Below are positions 45,536-58,300 of a DNA stretch of 64,000 nt, one piece after another. Positions within the stretch are counted from its first letter, which is position 1. Each line of letters begins with the position of its first letter. Source of the DNA: Marsupella aquatica (Eukaryota > Marchantiophyta). The stretch is taken from positions 15,438,001-15,502,000 of the forward strand of contig OZ316895.1 of assembly GCA_973895155.1 (NCBI GenBank), in the 5' to 3' direction. The notes under the pieces are model-generated. The model made no database searches, had not been told where the DNA came from, and saw only the letters and a list, made by a program, of their open reading frames with translations. Both the position numbers and the translations under genes were made by a program.

Positions 45536-48075
45536 TTATTTTTGAACAATTGGAGGACTAGCAGCCAAAAGAACTTGCACTAGCTTTTGGTTGCACTGTA
45601 CCTGAGGACATTGATCTGTTTCAGCGTGACGTCTCAGTGTAGCCCGGGCAGCAGCTGTTGGGCAGATTGACAAACAAGGAGTTTGCAATCCTGGGTCTTG
45701 ATCCCTTGGAAGCGCCTCAACTCCAAAATTGAACTGAAGGGAAAGCGTATCTTCAGTTATTACTCAATCAAGGCAGAGTCTGAAGGAATCAAAGCTGAAT
45801 TTACAATAACGAAAACTAAGGGCAATACCTGACAGCTGAAGTCTTTGAAGTTTGGCTCCATATGCAGAGACGTTCCAAGTACATCCTTAATAAAGGCCTG
45901 TATCACATGCATAATGGTTACACTGAGTCTCAAAATCAGGGCTTCTGTAAATGTGGGGCAAATCTGCACACTACGTTGTTTCATCATACCTTTGAACATT
46001 ACTTCGAATGACGTGCAAATTTAATTCGGCTTCCATTTCAAACACAACAAACCTGGGTGGGAATTTTGCACATATGTGTACAGACTCCAGCACATTGGCT
46101 TCCCTCTAAGAACTTGCATCGTTCAACTAGCACCTGCCAGTACATCATTACTAGATACTGAGATGAAGCCGATTGCAGGAACCAAAATGACGAACTATGC
46201 ACACAAAAATGACAAAAGTAATATCTCAATCTACACCGAACTTGAAAACAGTTTTCTTCCTTATCGTCGTGCAAAAAAGATCGACTTACTCCGCTGGGCA
46301 AAGTGGATCCATCTGCCAGAGTAACTTGGTTTACGACGGAAGGCCCCATCAACCAGTAGGTGGTTGCCTGTGTAACATAAGCTACGCCCACAAACAGAAA
46401 CAAGAGAAAATTAAATAAAACAGTAAGTAGCACTTGGAAACAGTGGAATCCACGAAGATATTTTGTTGAGTTGGTGTTAAGAAATCCGTCAAAAGTCGAA
46501 AACGAATGTGCTATGTCCTTCAACCTTCTTTCTCCTACGTGAGTTCTTCACAGCAATTACTTGCTTAAATTGTCGAAAGCAGTTGAATCAATAGGTTTAG
46601 GCTCACCCATTAGAATAGCTCCCGGCTTGCCACTTCCAACGGGAAGTATGATGTTCCGGTATGCCTTCATGACAAATTCGGGAAACAGCGCTGTAAACAC
46701 CCTTGCCTGTAAGAAAGGAGATTTTGATATATCTTAGGGAACGAAAGATGTCCGCAAAATGGCAATCTTCTATCTTCCTGACGAGAGCACAACACAACCT
46801 CTTTGAATGGAAGTCCCCCATCCCAATCATCCTTCAATGTGGATCAATCAGGGTGTAAACAAAACGGGCTAAATCATTGTCCTAAGGATAGACTTCAAAA
46901 TCTTACGCAATCAGAATGATTACCGCGTTATGCGAATTGCCCATACCACAGCTTTTTCAACTTCTGGCTTGGAAGATTGTAAATAGAGGTGCTTCACATT
47001 TTCAAGAAGCCCCTCAAATCCAGCTTTTGGGGAGTCCCAACCAACCTCCTGCAATAGCCATTTCAATGCAAATAAACTCTAGGATTAGCTGCTTGACTGC
47101 TTTCTCGACATAGTTCAAAGAATCTCGGGACTGCCACTAAATCTATCGGAAGATTTGATTCCACCTACTATTACAATTCAGTCAGAATTCGACTTCCAAA
47201 TCCAAGCAATTCAAATGAAAAGCTGGAGGCAGAGTCTGCTTCTCCTCTGGTACCCTGCCAACAGTTCTCGCTCACAGTTTTCGTCATTCCAAGGACCTCG
47301 AAATGAATAAGAATACCAACCTCTGCCATTTGCACCCTAAATGCCTTCAGAAGAAATTGATCCAGTGGACCCAGCTTCTCCTCCTTCCAGTCAGGTTCTT
47401 TTCTCTCTTCAGGCTGAGAAGAAACACAAAGTGGGTATCTATTTTACATTCCTGTCCAAAAACCCTGCCCCTCGCTCCGGAGAAAAGCTACCCAGAAAAG
47501 CAAAATCGCAAACCCAGATGATAATCAAGTCGGCCATAGTGAACAGAATTCCGTCATTCAACTTGAATTTCTCAAATTGTGCCCGAAATGGTGAGTACGC
47601 ATATGGATGCACACAAACAAAATCAACGCATCAGCAGCAAAAAACATGGTGATAATTCAACAGAATGTCGTCATTCAATAAAATTCCTCAAAGTTTGCCT
47701 AAAAGATGATTAGGCATATGGAATGGACACATGCAACATCAAAATCAAGGCAACCGCAAAACATTGTGATAGACAGACACTAACTGGCTCAGGGGAAAGT
47801 TGCTGCTGCACAGGCCCTCGGGTAACACATCCTGCCCAGTTTCTCCTATTCACAGACCCGCCGGTGCTAAGTCGCCCTGTTTGCAGCAGCTGAGACTTAG
47901 ACCCCAGTCCTAGAATTCCACCGGCGCCATCTGCACTTGTGACCAATTTGAGAACTTGTCTCTGCCTAGGTGCATGAATTTCCTTCGCCTCAAGGGGCAG
48001 CAGCACTGAAGAAGACGCACAGGGGGATGCCATACATTTTGCACACGCAGCGATGCCAATTCCCGTGATAGACAT
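45536..48075 (-). CDS. D27-like beta-carotene isomerase
   Basis: Plastid iron-binding isomerase family (DWARF27 and D27-LIKE; all-trans/9-cis beta-carotene, first step towards strigolactones). Eight exons: 48075-47785, 47413-47321, 47048-46947, 46706-46607, 46381-46290, 46133-46053, 45897-45829 and 45733-45536; phases close to 341 aa. Exon 1 is a ~97 aa Ser/Gly/Arg-rich transit region. Core: GPLDQFLLKAFRVQMAE, GWDSPKAGFEGLLENVKHL, FTALFPEFVMKAYRN, YWLMGPSVVNQVTLADGS, VERCKFLEGSQCAGVCTHMC, KIPTQ, FIKDVLGTSLHMEPNFKDFS, CQFNFGVEALP, and a Cys-rich end PCLSICP. Conserved Cys lie near 232, 240, 244, 248, 275, 296 and 300. No lesion was seen. Whether it is the strigolactone D27 or the D27-LIKE1/2 branch cannot be decided by eye. 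The small exons hide the gene from ORF-based calling. Confidence 0.9.
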
Positions 48076-49196
48076 GTGCACCTGGTTTGGCTTGCCGGAT
48101 GCCTTGCTTGCTTGCAATTAGAAGGTGCTGAACAGAAAATTCGGCTGAGGCCACCAATGAATATCTATCCGTTTTTAATATGCAGTACAGGAGCTCAGAG
48201 AGCAGGCACATCAAATGGATTGCCAAAGCCCAATACTGTCACTATGGATGAACAAACGGCCTCGACATGGTACGAGACTACCAGTGATCATTTCAATTGG
48301 GCACCATTGGATCTCATTCGTGTCCTTCGCTCATCACAGTCTTCTTCCAATACGAATAGTCATCGAAGTTCGTTTGTCAGTTCCCTGTTACTAAAAAACT
48401 TGAAATTGTGTAGGTCGAGAACTCGAAATGGACAGTACAGTAGTGGCACTTTGGGTGCATGTCTGCAGGCCATGAGTTGCCACGCCATGCCGGTGATTCT
48501 GTGACGTGTGATTGAGCTTTTTTAGCCTGTGGGTCAAGCAAACCGCTTCGATCAAAAGCGGGGGAAGAGAGATTATGTTTTGTTTTTGTTCTTGATACGT
48601 GGGTACTTCGTGTACCATGCCTCAAAGATGAGGGCTTTAGCCCAAGTTTTAAGGGGCTATTACTGCCCACAGAGGAGTAACAGGAGTTCATACACTTTAA
48701 TCTCTGGAACATTTTTCACTCTAAGTATTTTTTATTTTGTTTTCTCTTTGTTCAAGTGTCATACTTACCAGCATTTATTTTGTTTCTCCTGTCTTCACAC
48801 TTGACTACAAACCCAAAGTTCATGCAAGTTACTTTCTTTATGGAGAGACAAGTAGACCACAAATCTCAAAATGACAAATCTCAACTCGCACTGTCCGTGA
48901 TGTGCCATTCTCTTCCAGGAATTACAAAAATATACACAGAGGAAAATCTTGCAGGGATTTAAGTACGGAGTAATGTCCTTGTATTAGGGCATTGTGGGCC
49001 ATAATGCCCCCCAAAATGAGGGCTTTACTCATAAGAGTAGGCCATGTCTGGCGAGTACTTGCTTTGTACATGTTTGTGCATTTGCGCAGACTCATACTCG
49101 ACGGTTTGTGCACAATGCTAAGTGCATGGGGGGGCAGATTCATGGCGTTTGGATGTGAAAGTTTGGCTTGCTGTGTGGAGTTTGGCAGGGCTGGGG
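48076..49196. other. Upstream of D27-like gene; intergenic
   Basis: The first few hundred bases hold the 5' flank of the minus-strand D27-like gene. Two related words, 'gatgagggcttta' (48628) and 'aatgagggcttta' (49015), point to dispersed repeat fragments. No gene. Confidence 0.45.
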
Positions 49197-49910
49197 TGTT
49201 AAGTATTGCTCTTAGTCTTGTGATTTATAGGTTATGACAATTAGTCTAACCACAGTTAGAGACTTAGTTGAGGTTAAGTTAGTTGTAAGTGACCTTGTAT
49301 ATACCAGGGCTAGTGTAAGCCACTGCTACATTAGTGCTTGCTTATTGTAACGACGCGACGTGAGAGAGATAGTGAGCTCATGTGTGGAGACGACTCTTGA
49401 AGTAAAGTTTTTCATGTTCGTGTGGACGTAGTCTTGGAGAAGAGGTGAACCACATTTGGATTGTGTCTACTACGTGGGCATGGTATGAGTCATGATCGTA
49501 TCGTAAGGATTCCATATGGAAGCATTTAGTCCAGTCCCCAAGACAAGAGTCAAGGGGGAGTTTGTTAGATATTGCTCTAGTCTTGTGACTCATGAGCTAA
49601 CCACAGTTAGTCTAACTCGGGTTAGGACTAAGCTAATGTTAGCGGTAGTGCTGTTGTGCATATAGCCAGGGCTGATGCCAGACCCTGGTGGGGCTTAGGC
49701 TCATTGTTACGGAGCTAGTTGAGAGATAGGGAGAGCTTGTGCTGTGGATGCTTGGTATGGCCGTTCGGCCTAGAGTGTAGTAAAGCTCTTGTGTGTTCCC
49801 GTGGACGTAGCCTCATGTGGAGGTGAACCACGTATCTCTCTGTGTCGACTATTGTGCGTTGGATGGTTCATGCCTGGGCTTGCCGTTACGAATGTCGTCT
49901 ATGCTCAACA
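49197..49910 (+). mobile_element. Miniature Copia-like LTR element (TRIM-like)
   Basis: Two related LTRs in the same orientation almost adjoin. The left LTR is about 49197-49480 (starts TGTTAAGTATTGCTC). It is followed by 'tggtatgagtcatg', resembling a tRNA-Met primer-binding site, then by ~80 bp ending in the polypurine tract 'caagggggag' (49551-49560). The right LTR is about 49563-49910, TGTTAGATATTGCTC to CTCAACA. They share 'tctaaccacagttag'-like words, 'gtggacgtag' and 'gaggtgaaccac'. No gag/pol lies between them, so this is a TRIM or an internally deleted element. LTR ends are approximate because similarity runs past the left LTR boundary. Confidence 0.65.
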
Positions 49911-52654
49911 ATTCTAGCAAAAGATGGGCAAGATTGAAAATTAGACTTAGACCTTAAAGTGGTGGTCTCAAACAAGAAAATTAAAAACATTAAGAGAGGG
50001 TAAAAATAATTTCAAAGTCCAATAATACAAAGGATTCACCTTCTCCAAAATCAAGTGAAACAAAAATACATATTAAAAATTTCAAAACAAAGTCATCTCA
50101 GGAGTAGGCTCTCAAACAACCTAACACCAGATTGTAAAGTCACTTTAAGTTTAGCTAACTAAGTGGTTGCAAATACCATCACACATTTTGCAAGGATGCA
50201 TTGCTCTACTTTATGCTCACATGGGCTCGTTAGATGATGGGAACTATATTTCAAACCAGATAATTATTATAAATTGAGAGGTGGAGGTGGAGGTCTATCC
50301 TAAACCCTTTCCACACTTGCATTTTAGTCCAAGAAACACTATACTATTAACAGTACCCCATGCTATCGCCGGGTGACATGCATAGCAAGAACTAAGTTTG
50401 CAGTTGCGTATCATTTAGGGTTGAGGGTATTGTTGGATTAGGGAATGGCAGAGTAATTTAAAACCTCACTTGAGCTGTATATGTGAACCATGCTAAAGGG
50501 TCACTCGGCACCCTGCAGCCCTGAACCCTAAACCCTAAACCCTAAATACTCATATGGAGAGTTTCTATAATTTACCTGGTAATGTTCAAGCATGATTCAG
50601 TCATGGTTGATATGAATACACTCAGCAAGAACCAGGGCTATAAAGTAGTAACACAATCAAATGAAAGAGAAACAACCAAAGAGTAAGTAATAACCAGGTC
50701 TTACATTACAAAACCAGCATTCAGATTTTCCAGAATTAAATCATGACCGTCAGATATCCTAGATTTAAGGAAGACCGTTAGATTCTGGAAAATGGGGTTC
50801 ATGATTTGGTGGCAAAGTGGCAAATGGTGTTAGAAAAATCTAGCAAATATTAGCCAAAAGTGGGAACATGTTTGGGAGGTGGAATTTGGCCAAAATTTGC
50901 ACTTAAAAAACAAGTGGATGTCCTCTAAGGGGGCAAGCTTCTGCTGAGGTTGTCATAGGTGTGCTTTTGGTATGTTTGAAATTCGCAACAAACTCTTAGG
51001 AACATTCTTCGCTCACCCAGTCACCCCAACTTTGAGATGGAGCCTGCCATTCTTTAATCATAAGTATCTACACTGCATTTTATCCGCACAATACAAGAAC
51101 GTGTGTGAGTGACAAAAAGACTACAGTAGAAGGCTACACATAAACGACAGCCCTCCTTGGAGACGCTCATTATCCATACATGCAAATAGAGTAATACTAC
51201 TAGCTGTAGTAATTATCAGGATTTGGTGATGCATGTGCCTGACGTGAGGGCAAAGGATTGGGTCCCATGTTTGCACTCATGTCTGCACCCTGGACTTTGG
51301 GGATGTGCCACGTGGCCCGGGACAATATTCAATCACAGCTATCCGCCAGATCTGACAGTTCTTCCACTTTTGGCAGGGTTGCTAATGATACAAGTAAACA
51401 ACCCCCCTTTCTTACGCAAGTAAAAAAAACGAAACAACCTGGTCTTTTGGGATAAGAAAGCCAGGATGGACCTCCAGGTTTGCCCAAATGCTCTGATAGA
51501 GGTTTGCAACCTGGATGAAAAGTGCTAAAATCTATCGTCTGGTCATACAATACACATGATAGAGATGAACTAAATGTGACTGGAAATAAGTCCTCTTTGG
51601 AAATTTGTAAATCACTCCATTAATTCTCAATGAAATTTGAGTATATTAATTAAGCTCGTTGGAAAGATCTTTCCAATCCATTTCTAGCAAACTTAAACAA
51701 ATCAGCCATTACATTGGATGTTGAGGGACATACTGACTGTCAAAGTTAACTACTCAAAAACTTTGGATATGCAAAATGTGGGCAATTTATGACATTCACT
51801 CTCATCAGTCAACTCTTCATGAACACTAGATATACTACTGGTTGGAAATTTATTTCCAAGCCTCCAAGCCCAAGAAGAGCGTATTCAGTTGTATACAAAG
51901 GGAGACATTGAAGGTCAAACTTTGTGCCAAAAATTTAGAAGGGTGTCAATGAGGATAGGTGTAAAAGGTGTCACTGTCCATGGGGGCTGCATGGTTCATG
52001 GGATTGGGTCCATAGTTGTTGTTCTTTGGAGTCATTATAGATGGGATTTCTAGTCACACATATGGACTTGAATGGGATCCCATAATCCTCTTTGTAAGAA
52101 AATGGAAGCTCATTTACACTACAGCATGTCATCCTGGTTAGCATGTTTGTGTAGGTACCAGCAAAGCTTAGAAATCCTATTAGAAAAAGGTTTCAGATGG
52201 ACTTGGTCCCATATCAGCTCAAATGACTTAAGTAATAAGTAAAATACAACTAAATAACATGAGAGGCACGGTATGTGGTACCCCATCTCTCACCATTGAT
52301 CAAACAAGCCAAACTGGAGAAGATAAAGCAAGGCAAAAGCCCAAAGTAAGTTGAATCTTGGTGAATTAAATTTTACATGACTTGCAAGAGTCAGAAGCTG
52401 TCTGAACATGTTATTTGAGTTTTCCATGCGGCAGTGTCTGAAGAAACTGATGCTCTCATGGAACACCATGTTTGACAAATTGCCTGAATGGACTATTGTT
52501 ACTAATGTGGACCATTTTGAAGCGTGATATTTTACTCAGTTAACACCTTTCCTTGTACATTTATGTGCTCCCGTTTTTATTGTCTAAAGGTGCTTGGTCC
52601 ATGGGACTCTCAACGTCAAACATTGTGGTCTATTCAAGCATCAACTGCAATGTT
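49911..52654. other. Intergenic, no gene seen
   Basis: AT-rich. Includes a three-unit plant telomere-type word run ('ccctaaaccctaaaccctaaa', about 50524-50545), too short to be telomeric. Frames at 51223-51455 lack motifs. Confidence 0.5.
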
Positions 52655-52735
52655 TGCCCATAGAGGCATGACTTTGTGGTAACTCACTTGAGTAGAGACT
52701 GATAGATATTGGGTTCAACTATTGTAGCCGCATTC
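52655..52735 (+). mobile_element. SINE-like element, copy 2
   Basis: Matches 30865-30960: 'gaggcatgactttgtggtaa', 'ctcacttgagtagaga', then 'gggttcaactattgta'. The terminal word 'caacta.tgtagccgc.ttct' is repeated about 84 bp downstream (52800-52825), suggesting a partial tandem copy or a target-region duplication. Confidence 0.5.
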
Positions 52736-54605
52736 TAAATCAAAAAACAAAAAACAACTTCAGTGTTTCAACCTACCAAAAACTAGTTAAAAGGAATTTC
52801 AACTAATGTAGCCGCTTTCTAAATCAACAAGTACAAAAAATGTCCAGGCACAAACATTTGGTCCCCAAGCTTTGTAAGGGCTGGACACAGAAAGATTTGT
52901 TGTCGACCCCACTTTCTGAAATGGAGATTGGGATATTTTTGGACAGCAAAACTGCCTAAGACGTTGAGGTCTTTATAAAACAGAAAGATAGTTATTCAAA
53001 TATTATTGATGGTAAGTAGTATGGAAATGATAGATTTTCAACATTGCAAGAATTCCAAAAAGCATCAAGATGATCTTAGATCCCAAAATAGTAGTAATGA
53101 TAATAAATTCATATGTAGCCCCAACAAACAAAAACTGGATATTCAAGCACTTGAACAAATCTCAATGTTGAGGGTGGCGAGCTCAATGTTGAGGGTGACC
53201 AGCTCCCTAAGCATATATTTATGTATCAAATCTCCAACACAAAAGTATCCATCATATGGCAGGCGGGTTTAAACATTAGTGCAGATCCAACTGGGATACA
53301 AAATAGCCAGTGGCAAGTCCATGTCACTAAAGTTATCTCCAGCCGGACCCACTACTAGTGGGAATGCTCTCACAAATTAAAATGATCCCAGTCCCATCCA
53401 TCTGGCTCTGGCCCTTAGTCTGGGCTGGAATGATGAATCAGTCCGGGCAGGCAGGCTGTCCAGAACAGCAATAGGGCGTCTCAAACTTCGCGTTGCTGCT
53501 TTCGGTTGCAATCAGCGACAGAATCTTGGAAAAAAAGTGGCAGACATGAAAATCCGTGTCCACCCATGAACTGTGACCTAAACTGATAGTTCGGAGCCTT
53601 GTATTTTTCCCGCAACTCCAAGGATTGAGATGCCCTATTGAGACACTGAAAACAACTGGGCAATTCTTGGTAGACTCTTTCCGTGCTCCCCATCAGTGTT
53701 TTTTTGCAGCAAAATTTACCAAATTCCACCTTGCTCAAAAGCCTTCTCCACTTTTGGCAGGTTAGTTGTCTTTGGTGAGCCTTTTTCCCACCTACCCACA
53801 AACCCAATTACCCAGAATCTGACAGTTATCCTTAAATCCAGGGAGATCTAAGTGTCAAATGTAAATCAACAAAAATTACATAAAGAAGATTCTTAGCACG
53901 CTCTCTTGCACACAAGGTGACATTTGCCACTCTGGCAAAAGAGAAAAATTCTAAAAAATTCAAGGACAAACATCAATAATCTGTGAGTAGGTATACAGTA
54001 GCACCTTGGTGACAGGCACTGTGGGCCCTAGAGAATTGTAGCTCAAGTTTAGAGAGGCTATTATTGCTCATAATGCACTCACAATAAGGTGTAAATACAC
54101 TTATAAGCCTAAAATATTTTTATTTTCACTCTCTAGCTATATATTTGCAATTTGAACCTATTGCTCAAGGTCTCCCGTCTATAGTGAAGCCAAGCCTCTA
54201 CAAGATAAGTCTTGGGGCTTAACTGACGTAGGTATAGCTGATGGAAAGCCAGGATTGGGAAAAGGGTGAGTCTCTGAAACTGAACTCCAATAAGTGAACG
54301 GGTAACAACATGAATGTGGCCTCTTTAATTTAGACAGGGTGAATGTATTCCCATCCATTTATTTATTTATTAGGTTAGAAAAAAGGGCATTTGTAAAATG
54401 CAAGCAAAGGAGAAGTTTCTTTCATGATTACTCCATCCCATACCTGGAGTGCGCATTCTTCCCCCCATAACAACAAACCTTCTCCTTTATTTTCCTTTCG
54501 TCTCCATAATTAGAAAGCGAAACTACAGTGACAGAGGAAACCCACGAAGTTGGTCTCGTCTTGTTTCTTTCGTCCCGCTCGTCCTTTTTGAACTCTGGGT
54601 CGGCC
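52736..54605. other. Intergenic, no gene seen
   Basis: Contains a ~20 bp repeat ('tcaatgttgagggtg' twice, 53161-53205). The minus-strand frame at 53481-53807 has no recognisable domain and is not called. Confidence 0.45.
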
Positions 54606-54736
54606 CTCTCTCTCTCTCTCTCTCTCTGTTTCTCTGTGGACACCGGTAAAGTCGCTCTCGCCGTCACTTCTTCGCGAGCCGAATCGAAGGCAGGCTGTGC
54701 GCACGCAAGCAGGCAAGCAGGCAGGCAGGCAGCAGT
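54606..54736. repeat. (CT)n and (GCAG)n microsatellites in LCV 5' flank
   Basis: A CT dinucleotide run at 54606-54627 and a 'gcaagcaggcaggcaggcag' run at 54706-54732. They lie about 600-700 bp before the LIKE-COV start codon, where CT-rich 5' leaders are common in plants, so they may be transcribed. Confidence 0.8.
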
Positions 54737-55305
54737 GTTGGTGTTGCGGATCCTCATGTTTCCTGTCTAACATACGGCCCTGAAAACATATTATTCTTCC
54801 TCGAGGAAAGAGCTTCGGCCGGCCTTGTCAGTTGAAACTTCCCTAAAGTTGTCGCTCTCTGATCATCGTCAGCATCGTCTTGCAGCGCCGAAAGAAGGCA
54901 GGGCTCTCGTCTCCCCCGCGTCCTGGCTTGTGGCTTCCTGTGTGATCCTGTGGTGCTTCGGCGGAGTTCGATGAGATATGTGAAGCGGTAATTTCGTCGA
55001 CACGAATTGATGGTTGGAACGGAGGAGAGAGAATTCACGTTCCGGACGATTGGAGGCTGGAAAGGATCGAGGAGCGTGGGAGAGGATCGAGGGTTTCAAG
55101 GAAGGGAGCTGCTGCACGCTTTATGTACATGGTCTTTATCGTTTCATGTAGGACGAAGGATTGGAGACCGGCAGGGTAAAGCTGTCGAGCACGGGTTTCT
55201 TGTAGACGAAGACAGGTTTTTTTGGCATCGCTCGAAGTAACGGAGAAACGCAGAAAGCCTATCGCAATTGGGAGGATCGTCGGAGACGGGTGGAGGGAGA
55301 AAGTG

Positions 55306-58300
55306 ATGGATAATGACAAGACGGCCACTTCCTCTTCCTTAGGGCCGCGAACTGTTTCGGATAGGGAGCTTCTGATGCAGAGTCATGCGGAAGACGTTGA
55401 AGATCCTCTTAAAGCTGGTCCTCCTCCGGCCTCCGGTTATAATGCTGGCCGTGAGGTAGGCTTTTCCTTCGTGGATTTTACCTCTTCTTGAGCCCCTTGT
55501 GGGACAGTCTGTATTCGATCGGTCCGTAATATGCGACTGGAGGCTTTTTTGGAATTTGTTGGCATAAGACTTCGACTTGCTTAGGTCTTCCTTTGTTCAC
55601 ATGACAAAGGCTGTTTTTGGGAATTTTACTGGCACAAGACTCCGACTTGCTTAGGTCTCCCCTGTTCACATGGTAAAGGTTGTTAGATTCTCGTTAGGAT
55701 AGCACAATTGCTTGAGGAGGGGTCTCCTAGTGTTTTCCGTATCCGTTTCAGGGATGTCGTATGTTGCAAATGATGCTCTGATAGGGATTATCTCGTAAAA
55801 AGTGTGAGGAAAGTGAAACCCCCAGGAACATGGCAATCGCACCCAAAGAGAGGAAAGTTATTCTTTTAGAACGAATACGGTAGGAAATTGATGCTGACAG
55901 AATGAATCCCATATCAATGAGCGAAGGAAAGTCCTGTCGACCTCGGACTTCGTTACTGTATGTCTTTCTTACCATTTTGATTCGCCCTCCCTCGCTTGGC
56001 CGGACGGCTCCAGAGGAATTCGAGCCTTCTTGTGGCACGAAGTACCCAACTCGACTGGCGTCTCGTGGGTCGTGATCTCAGTCTTTGGCAATCCTGTGTC
56101 TAGTTTACATCTCACTGGGTCGATTCTTTCTTGAAGTGGAAGTCTTAACACCGTAATCGAGTTCACATGATGCACTTTTCAACGGTCTCCATATCCTCAG
56201 GAGCTCTGATTCATGTTCCATGCAGATTTACCTAGCTGTCAATTGTATTCCCTTGAAATCGAACAAGAAAGGAAGCCTATTCTCAGGCTCGCTGAACTAC
56301 TGGATCGAAAACCGAAGGCATTTTTTGGACGTGGCAAATTTTGTTTAGTGCTAATTCATCGGAGTTTTTCTTTAGGTCTCCTAATCAAAATTTATTTTTG
56401 GAGCAGAATACATGAACGGACACTTCCGCGAAAACCTAATTGGTGCCGGCCCGACGAGCCTAGCCTATTTAATTATTCTAATGGATCCTTTGAAGAATCT
56501 TGCGTTCAAGATGATATAATTCTTTTTTGTTTTGTTGGTGCAGGCTTTCTACGCCGTTCTTCAGAGCTGGGCATCTAAGAAGTTCATGAGCGGCTGGTAC
56601 GGCTTCCTGTTTTACTCTCCGTTCGTCAACTCTTTACCACTTTATGGTTTAGTAATCCGATGACCGTAACTAAGCAGTTGCTTTAACCAATCTTTAAGAC
56701 CCGTCGTTTTCAGTGCGCATTTAAGACATTGGAATTCACTTTGTGTAGCAAGAATGGTCTTAGTACAGAGTCTGGAGTCACCAGTTGAAAGGCGTAGCCA
56801 AAGTGGGCAGGAATTGTTCGTGTTCCTCTAATGAAAAAACGTTTGCCACGAGGGTGAGGCCTGATTGTTTTTTGTATGTTCTCTTTTTCAGTGTAATCCT
56901 GTTCCCGATTGCCATTACGTTTTACGTCACATGGTGGTTTATAGCGTTCTTTGACGGCTTCTTCAAACCTGTTTACAGATACCTGGGCATCAATGTATTC
57001 GGTACGTACTCTAATACGTTTTAGCTACTTTATTTTAAAGACGGTTGAGTTTCAGACTTGTGGAATTGTTAATTCGAATTCTGCTAAGAAACACTTGATT
57101 TGCAAGTCGCTTGAGAAGCCCCTTTCGTCACAAGCAGTACAATAGCAGGAGGTGCAATGTGATCGGCCAGCTGATGAGTTGGACTGGTTCTTTTGGAACG
57201 ATTGACACGCACCGAGCACAAGCAATCACTCTTGCCAAGGACTTACTAGATTGAAAGGTGATTAAGCTCGTATCTTGGTGTAAAAGCTGGCAAACAGGAG
57301 AGAAAAGCATTTAGATGTACTCCAAGAACCTGGAGCCACAGTCGTGAGAATTGGGTAACATAATTCCAAGGAAATAATAAGCACTTACCCTTGATGTAGC
57401 TGGAACACCAAAAATATTAGGAGAGTGTGAGCTGACACATACACTTTCACCTCAGTGTCTGAGGACTCCGACACTTTCACTTGGTCCCTGGATGAAAGCC
57501 ACACTTGTGTACCAGGGATATGAATTTAGAAAGAGTCCATGGATCGAATTATTGAAGTCTTCTGCTGTGGTGCAGCTTCGTCTGATAGTGCTTTTGTCTG
57601 TACAGGTGTTGGTTTCCTCACGTCGATCATCTTTATCTTAATGGTTGGTGTATTTGTTTCGTCGTGGATGGGTGCATCCGTTCTGTGGATGGGAGAGTGG
57701 TTTATTAAGCGAATGCCCCTTGTTAAGCATATCTACTCTGCGTCGAAGCAGATCAGTGCAGCCATTTCCCCAGGTACTCTTGAAAGCTCACGGCTTTCAT
57801 GTACTTTACTGTCGTTTCGCGCAAAAAACTGCACATCAGTGCAACAATCCCGCTTGACCTAATTCAACAATCCCGCTTTGGGTTTAGTCTGTCACAGCAC
57901 TTTTAAAGTTATGAGAATTTCTTAGCTATGATTAAATTTTCTGCTTGATTAAATGTATATTTTACTCCTGGCGGTGTTGGAAATTGGTAGCCGTACCAGA
58001 TATTCCTTTCTATGCCGATGCGAACCTTACTTCGATGAAGTTTTGCTTGTTATAAAGTGGCTAGACGATAGGTGTTTTGTCCTGGCTGAAATGGGTTGAG
58101 GGGTCAAATATCGTTGGTTCCGGTAATTCTTTAGAATGACGACCGTTGTATTCTAAGTAATGGGACTTTATGTACAGATCAAAATTCTCAAGCTTTTAAA
58201 GAGGTGGCAATAATCCGACATCCTAGAGTTGGGGAGTACGCCTTTGGTTTCATTACGTCGTCTCTCATCCTACAGGTGAAACATGGGACTCTGGATTTGA

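Noticed and set aside
50524-50545. Telomere-type 'ccctaaa' units
   Set aside because: Only about three units (and fewer at 12767-12787); common interstitial words, not a telomere.
53481-53807. 108-codon minus-strand frame
   Set aside because: No recognisable motif, homologous exon or splice partner.
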